64,000 nt of DNA from Paenibacillus polymyxa (GTDB lineage Bacteria > Bacillota > Bacilli > Paenibacillales > Paenibacillaceae): the NCBI RefSeq assembly GCF_015710975.1, contig NZ_CP049783.1, positions 1,857,501-1,921,500 of the forward strand, written 5' to 3'. Both the position numbers and the translations under genes were made by a program. The notes below the pieces were generated by a model, which saw only the letters and a list, made by a program, of their open reading frames with translations, did no database searches and was not told where the DNA came from. This document shows positions 51,344 through 60,421 of this stretch, in pieces. The number at the start of each line of letters is the position of its first letter. The first letter of the stretch is position 1.

Positions 51344-52579
51344 ATGGGCTTGTTTGATGATGATTTTTATTCAACGAAGGTGTCCACACGTGCGGCTAAA
51401 AAAACGGCATTTAAGGCGCGTCGCGGAGGACGAGGACGTTGGCCGCACAGGAATCGTCGGGTAAGTCCGGTGCAGGCTGCTGTCATTAGCGGTGCGGTGA
51501 GTGCAGTGGTTTCCGTGCTGCTGTTCAGCTTTGTTACAGGTCTGCCCTCCACTACAGCGGTAACCGGAGCAAGTCATTATCCCTTGCGGCAAGCAGCGGG
51601 CGATCCGTATGATCGGATTGTGCAGGCGGCAGCCAAGGTACGCCCAGCCGTCGTCAGCATCGTAAACCTGAAGGGGGAAGACGGTAAAAGTACGGAACAA
51701 TCCGCGCTTGGATCGGGCGTCATTTTCCGTGTGAGCTCAGGCAAAGCCTTTATTATGACAAACAACCATGTCATTGAAGGATCGGATGATCTGGATATTG
51801 TAACCGTAGACGGTGTCAGAAAAGAGGCGAGGCTGGTCGGAAAGGATCGCATTAGTGATATCGCTGTACTGGCCGTTGATGATAAAGGCATTAGCACAGT
51901 GGCGGATATCGGGGACTCCAGCAAACTTCGTCTGGGCGAGACGGTCATTGCGATTGGCAACCCGCTCGGATTGGGAGACACCCTGACCTCCGGCATTGTG
52001 AGCTATACGAATCGCATCATTCCGATCTCCATTAATCAGGATGGTGTATATGACTGGGAACAGCATGTGATTCAGACTGATGCGGCGATTAATGAAGGAA
52101 ACAGCGGCGGAGCGCTGGTCGATCTGGACGGACGGGTGATTGGCATCAATACGATGAAAATCGCCGATACAGGTGTTGAAGGACTGGGCTTCGCCATTCC
52201 TGCTAATGAGGTAATGAAGACGGTGAATGAACTGGTTGAGGATGGCAAGATTACCCGCCCTTATCTGGGGGTGTACACGGTGGACCTCAATAATGAATAT
52301 GCACCTTTGGATGAAACTCAGCGCAAGGAACTCAAGCTGCCTGACAGCGTCAAGGATGGAGCCGTTGTTCTGGAGGCCCATGGTCCTGCCAAGGAGGGCG
52401 GCTTGAAGCTGAACGATGTCATTACAGCGTTTGATAGCGAACCGATTAACTCTACGCTTGATTTGCGTCGCTACCTGTATGATAACAAGAAGATTGGCGA
52501 TGAGCTTAAAGTTACCTTTTACCGGGCAGGCAAGGAAGAGTCAGTGACGTTAAAATTAACAGATAAGCCGGAAGGCTAA
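51344..52579 (+). CDS. htrC: HtrA-like membrane serine protease HtrC (YyxA)
   Basis: 411-residue envelope quality-control protease. A basic cytoplasmic region (about 1-45) precedes one membrane helix (VQAAVISGAVSAVVSVLLFS). Trypsin-like domain with catalytic His in MTNNHVIEG near 140, Asp in RISDIAVLAVDD near 170, and Ser in NEGNSGGALVDLDG near 252. A single C-terminal PDZ domain follows (about 310-405, KEGGLKLNDVITAFDSEPIN). The start at 51344 is chosen for its GGGGAGAGG. It follows the wal genes as in Bacillus. Confidence 0.94.
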   Translation: MGLFDDDFYSTKVSTRAAKKTAFKARRGGRGRWPHRNRRVSPVQAAVISGAVSAVVSVLLFSFVTGLPSTTAVTGASHYPLRQAAGDPYDRIVQAAAKVRPAVVSIVNLKGEDGKSTEQSALGSGVIFRVSSGKAFIMTNNHVIEGSDDLDIVTVDGVRKEARLVGKDRISDIAVLAVDDKGISTVADIGDSSKLRLGETVIAIGNPLGLGDTLTSGIVSYTNRIIPISINQDGVYDWEQHVIQTDAAINEGNSGGALVDLDGRVIGINTMKIADTGVEGLGFAIPANEVMKTVNELVEDGKITRPYLGVYTVDLNNEYAPLDETQRKELKLPDSVKDGAVVLEAHGPAKEGGLKLNDVITAFDSEPINSTLDLRRYLYDNKKIGDELKVTFYRAGKEESVTLKLTDKPEG

Positions 52580-52603
52580 GGTTGAATGATAGACTTAACT
52601 ATA

Positions 52604-52646
52604 AAGAAGGCGCTCTCCGGCTTATTTCCGGGAACGCCTTTTTTTG
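52604..52646 (+). terminator. htrC terminator
   Basis: AAGGCG and CGCCTT close an inner CCGG/CCGG pairing, followed by T7; lies between htrC and the convergent cellulase gene. Confidence 0.8.
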
Positions 52647-52665
52647 ATTTCTGCAGTGCCTTGGA

Positions 52666-54387
52666 TTAAGATGTCGTACCCGTCACGCGGGTTCCGCTCT
52701 TGGTGATTTTGTATGTCACTACATCGCCGCTCCAGAAGTGGAACTTCAACGTGACTTCACCATCCTTCACACTGTTGAAAAATTCAGGCAACAGCTTGAT
52801 GCCATTCGTATCATAGGCAGGGGCAAAAGTATTGCCAAACTCTTTATAAGGTGTCCAATCCTGTGGACCGGCATTGCCACCATTCGTATACACGGCTTCC
52901 ATCGTCGCAAGCTGGCTACCACGGAAGTCTGTTGGAATGGTAAAGGCTTGTGTAGTCCCTTCGACAGCACTTAATTTCGGTGTATCATACACGACGATTT
53001 TAAAATTCCAATCTGCCCCCTTATTAAACTTGGTGTTAATAACGGCATTCTCACCATATTTACCGGAAGTAATTAGGCTGGTGAGCAAGCTGGCTTTGAA
53101 GGTTAATGTATCTCCACTCAGCGTATAGTCGGTGCCCTGTTTCAACTGCTTGCTGTTGGCATTGAGCGATTTCAACTGGTTGCCGTTCAGGTTTAGAGTG
53201 ATCTTGGTATCCTGAACAGAAGAGCCTTTCTTCAAGTGAATGAGATCACTAGCTGCATTGGAGGAACGTCCTTTCAGGCTGGCCTTAATGACATTAAAGA
53301 GTTCAGGATCAGACCACTTGTAAGTGCTCCGATTCAAATGCTGGCCGTTATCCCAGAGCATGCCTGTTACTTTCTTCTCTTTCATGTAATAAGTCAAAAA
53401 TTCAAAAAACTTCAGCTTTTCACCCTGTTCAATAACACCTGTATGTTTATCAAAACCGAGCAGGCCATATTCACCGACAATAACCGGGATTCCCTTGGCT
53501 ACAAAGGTGTTATAGACATTATCAAAGGTTTGAACAATATCGTTTTGGGCCGCTTTATCAAATGTTGTATTCCCGGCAATGTTCACACTGAAAGGCCAGA
53601 AGCCATAATAGTGAACGGTTGCAATCAGGTTGGGATCGTTCAGCTTGGTTATCGTGTTATACAGTTCGTTGATTTTTGCCTGAGCAGGTGAAGTATCTAA
53701 TCCAGGCAGAACAAGGGGACGAGTGGCATTCTTACCACCGGAGGCGCGAACGATTTTGTGGAAGGATACATTTAGCTCATGAAGCATCTGATTCATTTTC
53801 GCTTCATCCGTGGTTCCCCCTTCAGAAAAGCGGGGCTCGTTAATACTTTCAAACATCAACTTGTTGGGCTGATTTTTAAAGCGGTCGGCAATTTGTGTCC
53901 ATAATGCGTTATAGCGTGCTAACACTTCATCATGCTTGGGCTCCATACTGCTTACCCACGTCCATGAATCATGATGGACATTAATCATGACATACAAATT
54001 GGCATCCAGTGCCCAGCGAACAACCTCTTCCACACGGTTCATGTAGGCAGATTCAACGGTATAATGGGGTGCGGCTCCAATATGCTTATCCCAGGTGACG
54101 GGAATCCGAATACTTTTGTGCCCTTGGGCAGCAATTTGCTGGATCAAAGCTTGGGTAATGCGCGGATTGCCCCAGGCGGTCTCATCCGCCCCGACAGCAT
54201 CCAGCGAATTTCCTAAATTCCATCCAGGCTGCATGGCTTCCACGTATGACTGCATATTGCTTGTTGCAGCAGCTGGTTGTGCTTGTTCGTTCGTTTCAGC
54301 AGCAGCGGCAACGGATGCGAACGTGGATAACAATAGGGTGATGGCAAGCGTCAACGACAGCAATGAAATGGGTCTTCGTTTTAACAT
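52666..54387 (-). CDS. Secreted GH5 endoglucanase with X2 and C-terminal binding module
   Basis: 573-residue secreted cellulase. Sec signal peptide with hydrophobic core SLLSLTLAITLLLSTFASVA and AAA cleavage region near 30. GH5 (subfamily 4-like) catalytic domain about 45-370: PGWNLGNSLDAVG, IRIPVTWDKHIG, NVHHDSW, acid/base Glu in FESINEPRF, HYYGFWPFS, nucleophile Glu in VIVGEYG. Then a CBM_X2 Ig-like module (about 380-470) and a C-terminal module resembling CBM46. Start ATG 54387 after AAAGGGG. A cre site just upstream indicates carbon catabolite repression. Confidence 0.92.
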   Translation of the reverse strand: MLKRRPISLLSLTLAITLLLSTFASVAAAAETNEQAQPAAATSNMQSYVEAMQPGWNLGNSLDAVGADETAWGNPRITQALIQQIAAQGHKSIRIPVTWDKHIGAAPHYTVESAYMNRVEEVVRWALDANLYVMINVHHDSWTWVSSMEPKHDEVLARYNALWTQIADRFKNQPNKLMFESINEPRFSEGGTTDEAKMNQMLHELNVSFHKIVRASGGKNATRPLVLPGLDTSPAQAKINELYNTITKLNDPNLIATVHYYGFWPFSVNIAGNTTFDKAAQNDIVQTFDNVYNTFVAKGIPVIVGEYGLLGFDKHTGVIEQGEKLKFFEFLTYYMKEKKVTGMLWDNGQHLNRSTYKWSDPELFNVIKASLKGRSSNAASDLIHLKKGSSVQDTKITLNLNGNQLKSLNANSKQLKQGTDYTLSGDTLTFKASLLTSLITSGKYGENAVINTKFNKGADWNFKIVVYDTPKLSAVEGTTQAFTIPTDFRGSQLATMEAVYTNGGNAGPQDWTPYKEFGNTFAPAYDTNGIKLLPEFFNSVKDGEVTLKFHFWSGDVVTYKITKSGTRVTGTTS

Positions 54388-54413
54388 AACAGGCCCCTTT
54401 ACAAAGTTATTTT

Positions 54414-54427
54414 TGAAAGCGCTTTCT
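54414..54427. promoter_or_regulatory. cre site (CcpA operator) of the cellulase gene
   Basis: TGAAAGCGCTTTCT matches the TGWAARCGYTWNCW consensus fully and lies 27-40 bases upstream of the cellulase ATG, where bound CcpA could block transcription. Confidence 0.85.
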
Positions 54428-54620
54428 AATAAAACACTATCATACTAATGCAATATGGAATACCTGCATAATTCAAGTAAAAATCATGTGTGAATTAGTT
54501 ATTTTACAATTGTAAGCGTTATTATTGAAAAAATACAGAAATGAGTGTAGAATCTATGACCCTACGCGAAAGATGGATTCGCAAAGGGCTAATGAGTACG
54601 GAAGGGAGATGGAGCTAAAT

Positions 54621-55385
54621 ATGGGGACATGGAACACCGAAGAGGCCATTCGACGCTGGAATATGCATGCGGAAAATTTTACTGCTAAGTACACTGAAGA
54701 AGGGGATCGGTCTCGTGAAGTGCTGCTAAATCCTGCTTTGCAAGAGTGTATGGGACTGATCGCAGGCAAAAAGGTGCTGGATGCCGGCTGTGGCGAAGGT
54801 TATCTGAGCCGGAAAATGGCCAGGGCGGGTGCTTTGGTGGAGGCTGTCGATTACTCGACAGAGATGCTGAGGCTAGCCAAAGAGCGAACACCATCAGCGT
54901 TGGGAATTACATATCACCATGGCAATCTGGAGAAGCTGGAGATGTTCGGGGACCAGAGCTTTGATCTGATCGTGTCCAATATGGTCATACAGGACTTGGC
55001 TCATTATGAGCAGGCGATTGCCGAAATGCAGCGATTATTAGTTCCAGGAGGCCGCTTTATTTTTTCTATTCTGCATCCGTGCTTTCTGACGCCGCAGAGT
55101 GGATGGGTGAAGGATGAGACAGGGAAAAAGCTGTATTGGAAAGTGGATCAATATTTCAATGAAGGCCCATTGGAGCAAGCCATTCCTTATGATCAGGAGG
55201 AAAAGCTTTTGTATTTTCATCGTACGCTGGGCAGCTATGTACAGACCATTGTTGAGGCTGGCTTGTTGTTGGATGGGATGATCGAACCGAAGCCGTCTGT
55301 TGACATGCTGGAGAAATATCCCCATTTCCGTGAAGACCTGAACATCAGTAATTTCCTCATTTTTAAGACCAAACGTCAGGGATAG
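54621..55385 (+). CDS. Class I SAM-dependent methyltransferase
   Basis: 254-residue methyltransferase of the type-11/UbiE-like group. SAM motif I KKVLDAGCGEGYLSRKMA near 50, post-I EAVDYSTEMLRLAKER, motif II FDLIVSNMVIQDL near 115, and VPGGRFIFSILHPCF near 145. The ATG at 54621 is preferred because GGAG lies six bases upstream; ATG 54609 sits too close to its own site. Substrate unknown. Divergent from the cellulase gene. Confidence 0.85.
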   Translation: MGTWNTEEAIRRWNMHAENFTAKYTEEGDRSREVLLNPALQECMGLIAGKKVLDAGCGEGYLSRKMARAGALVEAVDYSTEMLRLAKERTPSALGITYHHGNLEKLEMFGDQSFDLIVSNMVIQDLAHYEQAIAEMQRLLVPGGRFIFSILHPCFLTPQSGWVKDETGKKLYWKVDQYFNEGPLEQAIPYDQEEKLLYFHRTLGSYVQTIVEAGLLLDGMIEPKPSVDMLEKYPHFREDLNISNFLIFKTKRQG

Positions 55386-55490
55386 TGGGCAAGCCCTTTT
55401 CTTTCCGCGTCAAGTGTGGTAGAACAAAAGAAGGCGGTTTTGACACACCTACAACAGGAAGAGCTTCAAACGGAAAGGGATGCAACTGGA

Positions 55491-55658
55491 ATGTACGTGG
55501 TATGTAAAGAGCATGTGGAACTGGCAATTGATATGTTCGTCGATGAATACGAGGATGCACCGGATGTCGTCGATCTCAAAGAAACGAAATTTTCGGATTG
55601 GGACCCTCCAGTGAAGTGCAAGGAATGTGAGAAGAAAGCAGAGTTTTTGGTCGTCTAA
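55491..55658 (+). CDS. CxxH/CxxC protein, BA_5709 family
   Basis: 55-residue small protein with CKEH near residue 5 and CKEC near residue 44, a likely metal-binding pair. MYVVCKEHVELAIDMFVDEY matches the family start, so I chose this ATG although the ribosome site is weak (AAAGGGA 14 bases upstream). The longer open frame begins at GTG 55416. In Bacillus this family sits near htrC and rlmH, which fits the location. Confidence 0.75.
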   Translation: MYVVCKEHVELAIDMFVDEYEDAPDVVDLKETKFSDWDPPVKCKECEKKAEFLVV

Positions 55659-55739
55659 AAAACAAGCACGGGCGTTTCGGGCAGAAACGTCCTTTTTGTA
55701 TATATCCCCACCACGTACTGAGACAGGAGTGAACGTTGG

Positions 55740-56705
55740 ATGGACCCTTTGCTGCATTCACTGTTTCGTCCGCTTCAGGTCAATGGAAGTGATCCCTATA
55801 CATATTATATTGAGCAAAAGCCGACTGCTGCGCTGAGGGCTTACGTAGCCTGCTATTGGGAGTCGCGTCCGGCTACCAGAGAAGTTTCTGAACGGAATAT
55901 GACAGTATCGGATAGGGGCGAAGCTTCATTAGGCTGGCTGGAGGAAGAAGAGGCAGTGGACCGGGTATTACCTGATGGTTGTACGGATATTCTATTAGAA
56001 TACGACCCGGTGAGTAAGCGTCAGGAACTCTCATACTGTGGGACATTTACGAATCCGTTCGTGTCTACCAGACAAGCAGGGTCCGAAACACGTATTTTTG
56101 CAGTGCGATTTTTTCCCGGTGGAGCACACTATTTTCACGGCATGCCGACTCATTTGTTTACAGGCAGTAATTATCGCTTGGAAGACATATGGCCCGAGAA
56201 TGTCGAGATCATAGGTGAGCGCATTTTGGAGGCACGAGACTTTAATGAACGGGTGCGTATAATGGATCAGTATCTCAACCAGCTTCTACTGCGTCGTAGG
56301 ACAAGCGATTGTGACCTGATGAAAAACCTGCTGCATCGCATCTTTGTGAGCGGCGGAAGTGTGGGGGTTAAGGAGCTCGCGGAGCGTGAGGCAATCAGTG
56401 AAAGACAGCTCAACCGCAAATTTGGGCAATGGATCGGGATCAGCCCCAAAAAGTTCAGTGAAGTCGTCCGCTTCCAGAGCGTTCTGCACAGTATTCAGAA
56501 TGGTGATTCTGTTGATTCGATGGAGTTGGCATTGAAGCATAACTTTTTTGACCAAGCGCATCTAATCCGTGATTTTCGCAGATTTTATGGAGCTTCCCCG
56601 CTTACTGCGGCTAAGGACTTTCGGAAGTTGTCCGATTTTTACAATACACGTTCGGAACCCTCGGCTATACTCAAAATAGGAAGAAGAATGGCAAAGGAGA
56701 GATGA
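55740..56705 (+). CDS. AraC-family transcriptional regulator
   Basis: 321-residue regulator with an N-terminal sensor domain of the DUF6597 type (YTYYIEQKPTAALRAYVACY ... LPDGCTDILLEYD ... FAVRFFPGGAHYF). The C-terminal AraC DNA-binding domain covers about 195-300: VKELAEREAISERQLNRKFG, then FFDQAHLIRDFRRFYGASPL. AGGAGTGAACGTTGG precedes the ATG. The dinB-like gene follows after four bases and is the likely target. Confidence 0.87.
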   Translation: MDPLLHSLFRPLQVNGSDPYTYYIEQKPTAALRAYVACYWESRPATREVSERNMTVSDRGEASLGWLEEEEAVDRVLPDGCTDILLEYDPVSKRQELSYCGTFTNPFVSTRQAGSETRIFAVRFFPGGAHYFHGMPTHLFTGSNYRLEDIWPENVEIIGERILEARDFNERVRIMDQYLNQLLLRRRTSDCDLMKNLLHRIFVSGGSVGVKELAEREAISERQLNRKFGQWIGISPKKFSEVVRFQSVLHSIQNGDSVDSMELALKHNFFDQAHLIRDFRRFYGASPLTAAKDFRKLSDFYNTRSEPSAILKIGRRMAKER

Positions 56706-56709
56706 GAAT

Positions 56710-57198
56710 ATGAGTGGAACACTGCAAGTTCGCGATCATCTGCTGAATGAGTTGGAGACTGGAGTACGGACAGGGGAAGCTTTGATTCGTAAAATACGTC
56801 CAGAGGATTGGAGCTTTCGCCCACAGGACAATTTCCGTTCATTGCTGGAGTTAGTGCACCACTTTGTGCTTATTCCAGCTTCGGATCTTGCGATTATGCA
56901 GGAGAAGTCCGAGGGTGAAGTGGGAGAGATTGAAACCAGCCTGTCCGGGGTGGAAGATCCCGAGCGCTTGGCTACGACTTTTAGGGAGAATTTTGAGGCA
57001 TATAAGGCTTACATTCTTTCGCTTAGCGAAGACGATTATCTGAATCGTTCGACGAAGGCCTTTTATATGGAGCATGGGCATCTACAGGTTCAATGGCAGA
57101 TTGAGACTGTGACCCATGTGTTCCATCACCGTTCCCAGATCTATAATTATTTGAAGCAACTGGGACATGAAGTGAGCTTTTTTATGTTATATGCTTAA
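56710..57198 (+). CDS. DinB-family protein
   Basis: 162-residue four-helix DinB/YfiT-like protein, a fold that usually binds a metal through three His. Candidates are His in LELVHHFVL near 49 and HVFHHRSQIYNYL near 138-143. Members include thiol-dependent transferases, but the substrate here is unknown. AAAGGAGAGATGAGA precedes the ATG; forms a two-gene unit with the AraC regulator. Confidence 0.82.
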   Translation: MSGTLQVRDHLLNELETGVRTGEALIRKIRPEDWSFRPQDNFRSLLELVHHFVLIPASDLAIMQEKSEGEVGEIETSLSGVEDPERLATTFRENFEAYKAYILSLSEDDYLNRSTKAFYMEHGHLQVQWQIETVTHVFHHRSQIYNYLKQLGHEVSFFMLYA

Positions 57199-57215
57199 GT
57201 TTTTTATATAAAAAG

Positions 57216-57246
57216 GTTTGAGGGCACCTGTGGGGTGCTCTTTTTG
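57216..57246 (+). terminator. Terminator after the DinB-family gene
   Basis: GGCACC and GGTGCT pair around a short G-rich loop, followed by T5. Confidence 0.7.
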
Positions 57247-57278
57247 GTTTTATTTAAGACTTTTCAGGGTGGAATGGC

Positions 57279-57632
57279 TTAGTCGAACGCGCGTGAAATT
57301 TCTTTACTAACACGTCTAAGAATCCCGATTTGTTCTTTATTTAATCTGCTGGTGAGCGCAACAAACTCATCTATCGCTTCTTGCCGAATCATTTCGTCTG
57401 TAGTCATATGTTCTTCGGAAAACATTAATTCACTGATAGACACGTTTAAGGCGGTTAACACCTTCTCCAAGGTATCAATCGAAAAGTTTCTTTCACCACG
57501 CTCTAGTGATCCGATATATGCATCATCTAATCCTGAAAGCTCCGCAAGTTGTTGCTGTGTTAATCCCTTAGCCTTCCGAATTGCTCTAATTCTTTCCCCA
57601 ACCGAATTTCGTAATTTTGTTATATTAACCAC
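57279..57632 (-). CDS. XRE-family transcriptional regulator, copy 1
   Basis: 117-residue protein with an N-terminal helix-turn-helix (VGERIRAIRKAKGLTQQQLA ... LDDAYIGSLERGERNFSIDT, about 10-55) and a short helical C terminus with no known domain (EFVALTSRLNKEQIGILRRV). GTG start at 57632. It is a paralogue of the gene upstream: same architecture, same length class, and the shared NFSIDTLEKVLTALNV / NISLETLEKIILALKV segment. Confidence 0.85.
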   Translation of the reverse strand: MVNITKLRNSVGERIRAIRKAKGLTQQQLAELSGLDDAYIGSLERGERNFSIDTLEKVLTALNVSISELMFSEEHMTTDEMIRQEAIDEFVALTSRLNKEQIGILRRVSKEISRAFD

Positions 57633-57686
57633 CTCATAACAAGCTTATGGAAGATGAAGTGTAAAAGTCAGGTAGAAGGGAATAGT

Positions 57687-58031
57687 TCAAATCTTTTTAT
57701 GCTGTAACTCAACTAAACCAACAATGTTTTTAGTAATAGTAGTAAGAATTTCGAGTTCTGTTGTTTCTCTTGAATTTATGAGTAACATAAGTTCATTTAT
57801 GATTTGTTTTCGATCCGTAGGTTCATCGAATTGAAAAAGTTCAAAGGCTGGAACTTTTAGCGCTAAAATAATTTTTTCCAACGTCTCCAATGAAATATTT
57901 CGATCTCCACGTTCAACTCCGCCAATATAACTGTAATGAAGTCCTGCGGCTTCTGCCAGTTGTTCCTGTGTCCATCCTTTAGCCTTTCTTAGCTCCCGTA
58001 TCCGGTTTCCGACACTTTCTGGTAAACTCAT
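57687..58031 (-). CDS. XRE-family transcriptional regulator, copy 2
   Basis: 114-residue paralogue of the neighbouring regulator. The ATG at 58031 follows GGAGGTGATC. Helix-turn-helix IRELRKAKGWTQEQLAEAAG ... YSYIGGVERGDRNISLETLE, then a short leucine-rich tail with NELMLLINSRETTELEILTT. Divergent from the helical-repeat gene at 58197, with an inverted repeat in the shared intergenic region. Confidence 0.87.
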   Translation of the reverse strand: MSLPESVGNRIRELRKAKGWTQEQLAEAAGLHYSYIGGVERGDRNISLETLEKIILALKVPAFELFQFDEPTDRKQIINELMLLINSRETTELEILTTITKNIVGLVELQHKKI

Positions 58032-58111
58032 GTGATCACCTCCACTTAAGGTTAGAAGAGGAGAGAATATCGTTACAGACCATCTTATGCAAAATAAAAA
58101 CACATAAAATT

Positions 58112-58125
58112 GTACTCTTAAGTAC
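58112..58125. promoter_or_regulatory. Inverted repeat, candidate XRE operator
   Basis: GTACT-CTTA-AGTAC, ending nine bases before the -35 of the divergent gene. Confidence 0.45.
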
Positions 58126-58133
58126 TTTTTATA

Positions 58134-58162
58134 TTGACCTCCTATTCCAATTTCTATACAAT
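58134..58162 (+). promoter_or_regulatory. Sigma-A promoter of the helical-repeat gene
   Basis: TTGACC (58134-58139), 17-base spacer, TACAAT (58157-58162). It explains why coding should begin downstream of 58165. Confidence 0.65.
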
Positions 58163-58196
58163 TGGCTGTACATGGGAATATGAGGAGAGGCTACTC

Positions 58197-59031
58197 TTGG
58201 AAACTTCTATCCTGAAATCACTCAAACCGGATATCATTGTTGAAATGTTGGAGATGGCTGTGGCTTTTGAAAATTGGAAAAAGGTGATGGAGACGGCGGA
58301 TATTTTGTACCAATGTGTCCAGCGTATCTACGAAGAAAGGCAGTATTATAAAGCAATGAAATTACCCATCTCGCATGTCAATTTAGAACGTCCGTTGGTA
58401 TATTATTTTGGGCTCAGTCACCTGATGTGCGGAATGGCTCACCAGAATCAGGGTGCATATGAGCAGGCAAGGGAGTGCATCTATAAGTATGCTGAGCTAG
58501 GGTGGATGGAGGATTTAGAGGAAGAAGACAATCAGGTTGTCGAGGAATTCAGGTTTTTAGCCAAAACTAATTTATATGCAGTAGATATTTTATCTGGAAA
58601 TATAGAGCTGATCGAGGAATATGTAGCCTTTTTGCAGGATAATCTAGAGGAAATATTACCGGGGCTAAATACCATATTACAGGCAGCGCTTATGTATCAT
58701 TTGGATGTGGCAGATATCTTACATACGTTTGCAGAGCAGATTGATGAATTTGAGAGTTATGAAGACGCAGAGAACATATCTTACTATTATAGCTACTGCT
58801 ATCATTTGGCTTTGTACTATCGGAAGTACGGCAGATTACAGGATGCAGGTGGGACTTACTGTGCAGGCGATGCAACTAGCAGATCAGTCAGGTAACGATC
58901 GTAATTTCAAGAAATGTACGGCATTGTTCGAATCATTACGGGAATCAGCAACAGCGGAGCAAATCAGCGAATATCAACAGATGCTAATACGGTGTCTTGA
59001 TGAATACGGAACTGAAAGCATTCCATTGTGA
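58197..59031 (+). pseudogene. Helical (TPR-like) repeat protein, frameshifted
   Basis: No family is named with confidence. TTG 58197 is chosen because AGGAGAGG lies six bases upstream and a good promoter lies just before it. The protein is helix-rich with TPR-like spacing (LEMAVAFENWKKVMETADIL; GMAHQNQGAYEQARECIYKY), as in peptide-responsive regulator partners. Reading stops in frame shortly after GRLQDA; removing one G of the pair at 58848-58849 continues it as VGLTVQAMQLADQSG to the stop at 59031, about 277 residues in all. Either a sequencing error or a real inactivating insertion. Divergent from the XRE pair. Confidence 0.65.
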
Positions 59032-59210
59032 TGAGGCCTAAATGAATGATCCGGTATAACCTGAACAGGGGATAGGCTCGTAATGGAGAGGAAATAGATA
59101 GGTAAGAGACGTTTCAGATGCTAAAATAACTATGTTACAGGTATGTTTTTAAGTTAAGGATCGTAAATACGATTTTACATTATTATTCGACATAGATAGG
59201 GGTATGGAAT

Positions 59211-59690
59211 TTGTTTATTCAGCTTATAGGTGTGGGCAAGTTAAAAGAGAAATATTTGGTCATGGGCATTCAGGAATACGCTAAACGGCTGGGGCCATAC
59301 ATCAAGTTTCAAATGATCGAGGTAGCGGATGAAAAGGCCCCAGACACACTAAGCGAGGCGGAAGTCCGACAGGTTAAGGAGCGAGAAGGCGAGCGTATTT
59401 TAGCCCATGTGAAAAGTGAAGCACACGTGATTGTACTTGCCATCGACGGCAAACTCTGGAGCTCGGAAGAACTCGCAGAGGAATTGGACAAGCTCGGCAC
59501 CTACGGTACAAGCCATGTTGTCTTCGTCATTGGCGGCAGTCATGGTCTCTCTGACGAAGTCCTCCGCCGCGCCCAGCAAAAGCTGAGTTTCGGAAGAATG
59601 ACTTTGCCACATCAGCTGATGCGATTGGTGCTGGTGGAACAAATTTATCGGGCGGTGAAGATTAATCGAGGGGAACCGTATCATAAGTAG
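59211..59690 (+). CDS. rlmH: 23S rRNA (pseudouridine1915-N3)-methyltransferase RlmH
   Basis: 159-residue SPOUT-family methyltransferase acting on the 70S ribosome. [20 protein letters not shown] at the start; SAM-binding knot with [11 protein letters not shown] near 104 and [20 protein letters not shown] near 124; ends [11 protein letters not shown] start at 59211 after GGGGTATGGAA. The last codons overlap a 26-base sequence repeated at 62371-62396; in staphylococci the same part of this gene (orfX) is the SCC attachment site. Confidence 0.96.
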   Translation: MFIQLIGVGKLKEKYLVMGIQEYAKRLGPYIKFQMIEVADEKAPDTLSEAEVRQVKEREGERILAHVKSEAHVIVLAIDGKLWSSEELAEELDKLGTYGTSHVVFVIGGSHGLSDEVLRRAQQKLSFGRMTLPHQLMRLVLVEQIYRAVKINRGEPYHK

Positions 59691-59698
59691 GGCGAAAT
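59673..59698 (+). repeat. Left copy of the rlmH-end direct repeat (attL-like)
   Basis: Includes the last five codons and stop of rlmH plus eight bases; core GTATCATAAGTAGGGC. 24 of 26 bases match the copy at 62371-62396, in the same orientation. Confidence 0.75.
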
Positions 59699-59765
59699 TT
59701 GCTCGCTGCAATACGTTGGATTGTCCCAAAAAAATTAATAGCAAGCGAAAAGTGAGGTAAACAGT

Positions 59766-59810
59766 AAAGGGAGCCGTCCCCAAATCATCGACTTAGGGAC
59801 GGCTCCCTTT
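59766..59810. terminator. Bidirectional terminator between rlmH and marR
   Basis: Perfect 15-base arms (59766-59780 and 59796-59810), AAAGGGAGCCGTCCC and complement, between convergent genes. Confidence 0.85.
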
Positions 59811-59887
59811 GATTTTCGCAACCTACCTTCTCCGGAAATTCAGACGTGCTGCTGGTACCCCCCCTTCGGCATCTATAAATGACGCCC

Positions 59888-60349
59888 CTATTGCTTGTTT
59901 CGAAATTTCGCGACTTCGGGTTCAATTTCGGATACAAGTTTTTCGAGTATTCGATTAAATTGTTGTTTTTCATCCATCGTTAGAACATTTAAAAATACAG
60001 GCTGAAAATCTCCGGGTTGATTTGAAACTACTTTGCCGGCTTTAGTTAGCGTAATCATCATCGCGCGTTGATCCTCTTCAGATTTATACCGCTCAATGAA
60101 TCCCTTTTTTTCTAGCTTTTTAATCATTTCAGAAGCAGATTGCGGGCGCATATCCAATTGATTGACTAATTCCTTTTGGGAAATACTTGGCGTCTGATGA
60201 AGGATACTCAATATTTTCCCTTGCCCTCGATTTGGAGAGGTAAACACGCTGCTGCCTTTAAGTTTGCTTTCTTTTAAGAACGCCGTAAGTAAATCATTAT
60301 ATTTCATGAAGTTAGTGGTTATATCGACGTTTAATTGTTTTTCATCCAC
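59888..60349 (-). CDS. MarR-family transcriptional regulator
   Basis: 153-residue winged-helix repressor. Recognition region ISQKELVNQLDMRPQSASEM (about 58-77) and wing KKGFIERYKSEEDQRAMMIT near 83-102. ATG at 60349, with a modest upstream site (GGGGAAATT). Divergent from the ABC exporter genes; the perfect 17-base inverted repeat over their promoter is its probable operator, so ligand-induced efflux is likely. Confidence 0.88.
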   Translation of the reverse strand: MDEKQLNVDITTNFMKYNDLLTAFLKESKLKGSSVFTSPNRGQGKILSILHQTPSISQKELVNQLDMRPQSASEMIKKLEKKGFIERYKSEEDQRAMMITLTKAGKVVSNQPGDFQPVFLNVLTMDEKQQFNRILEKLVSEIEPEVAKFRNKQ

Positions 60350-60421
60350 AATAATTTCCCCTTATTTGTTCTCCGTCCCCCTCTATTTTATCAGGTCACC
60401 GAAGTAATTCAAATTATATTG

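Noticed and set aside
58134..58196. TTG 58134 as start of the helical-repeat gene
   Set aside because: It coincides with the -35 of a good promoter and lacks a ribosome site; TTG 58197 has both correct position and AGGAGAGG.
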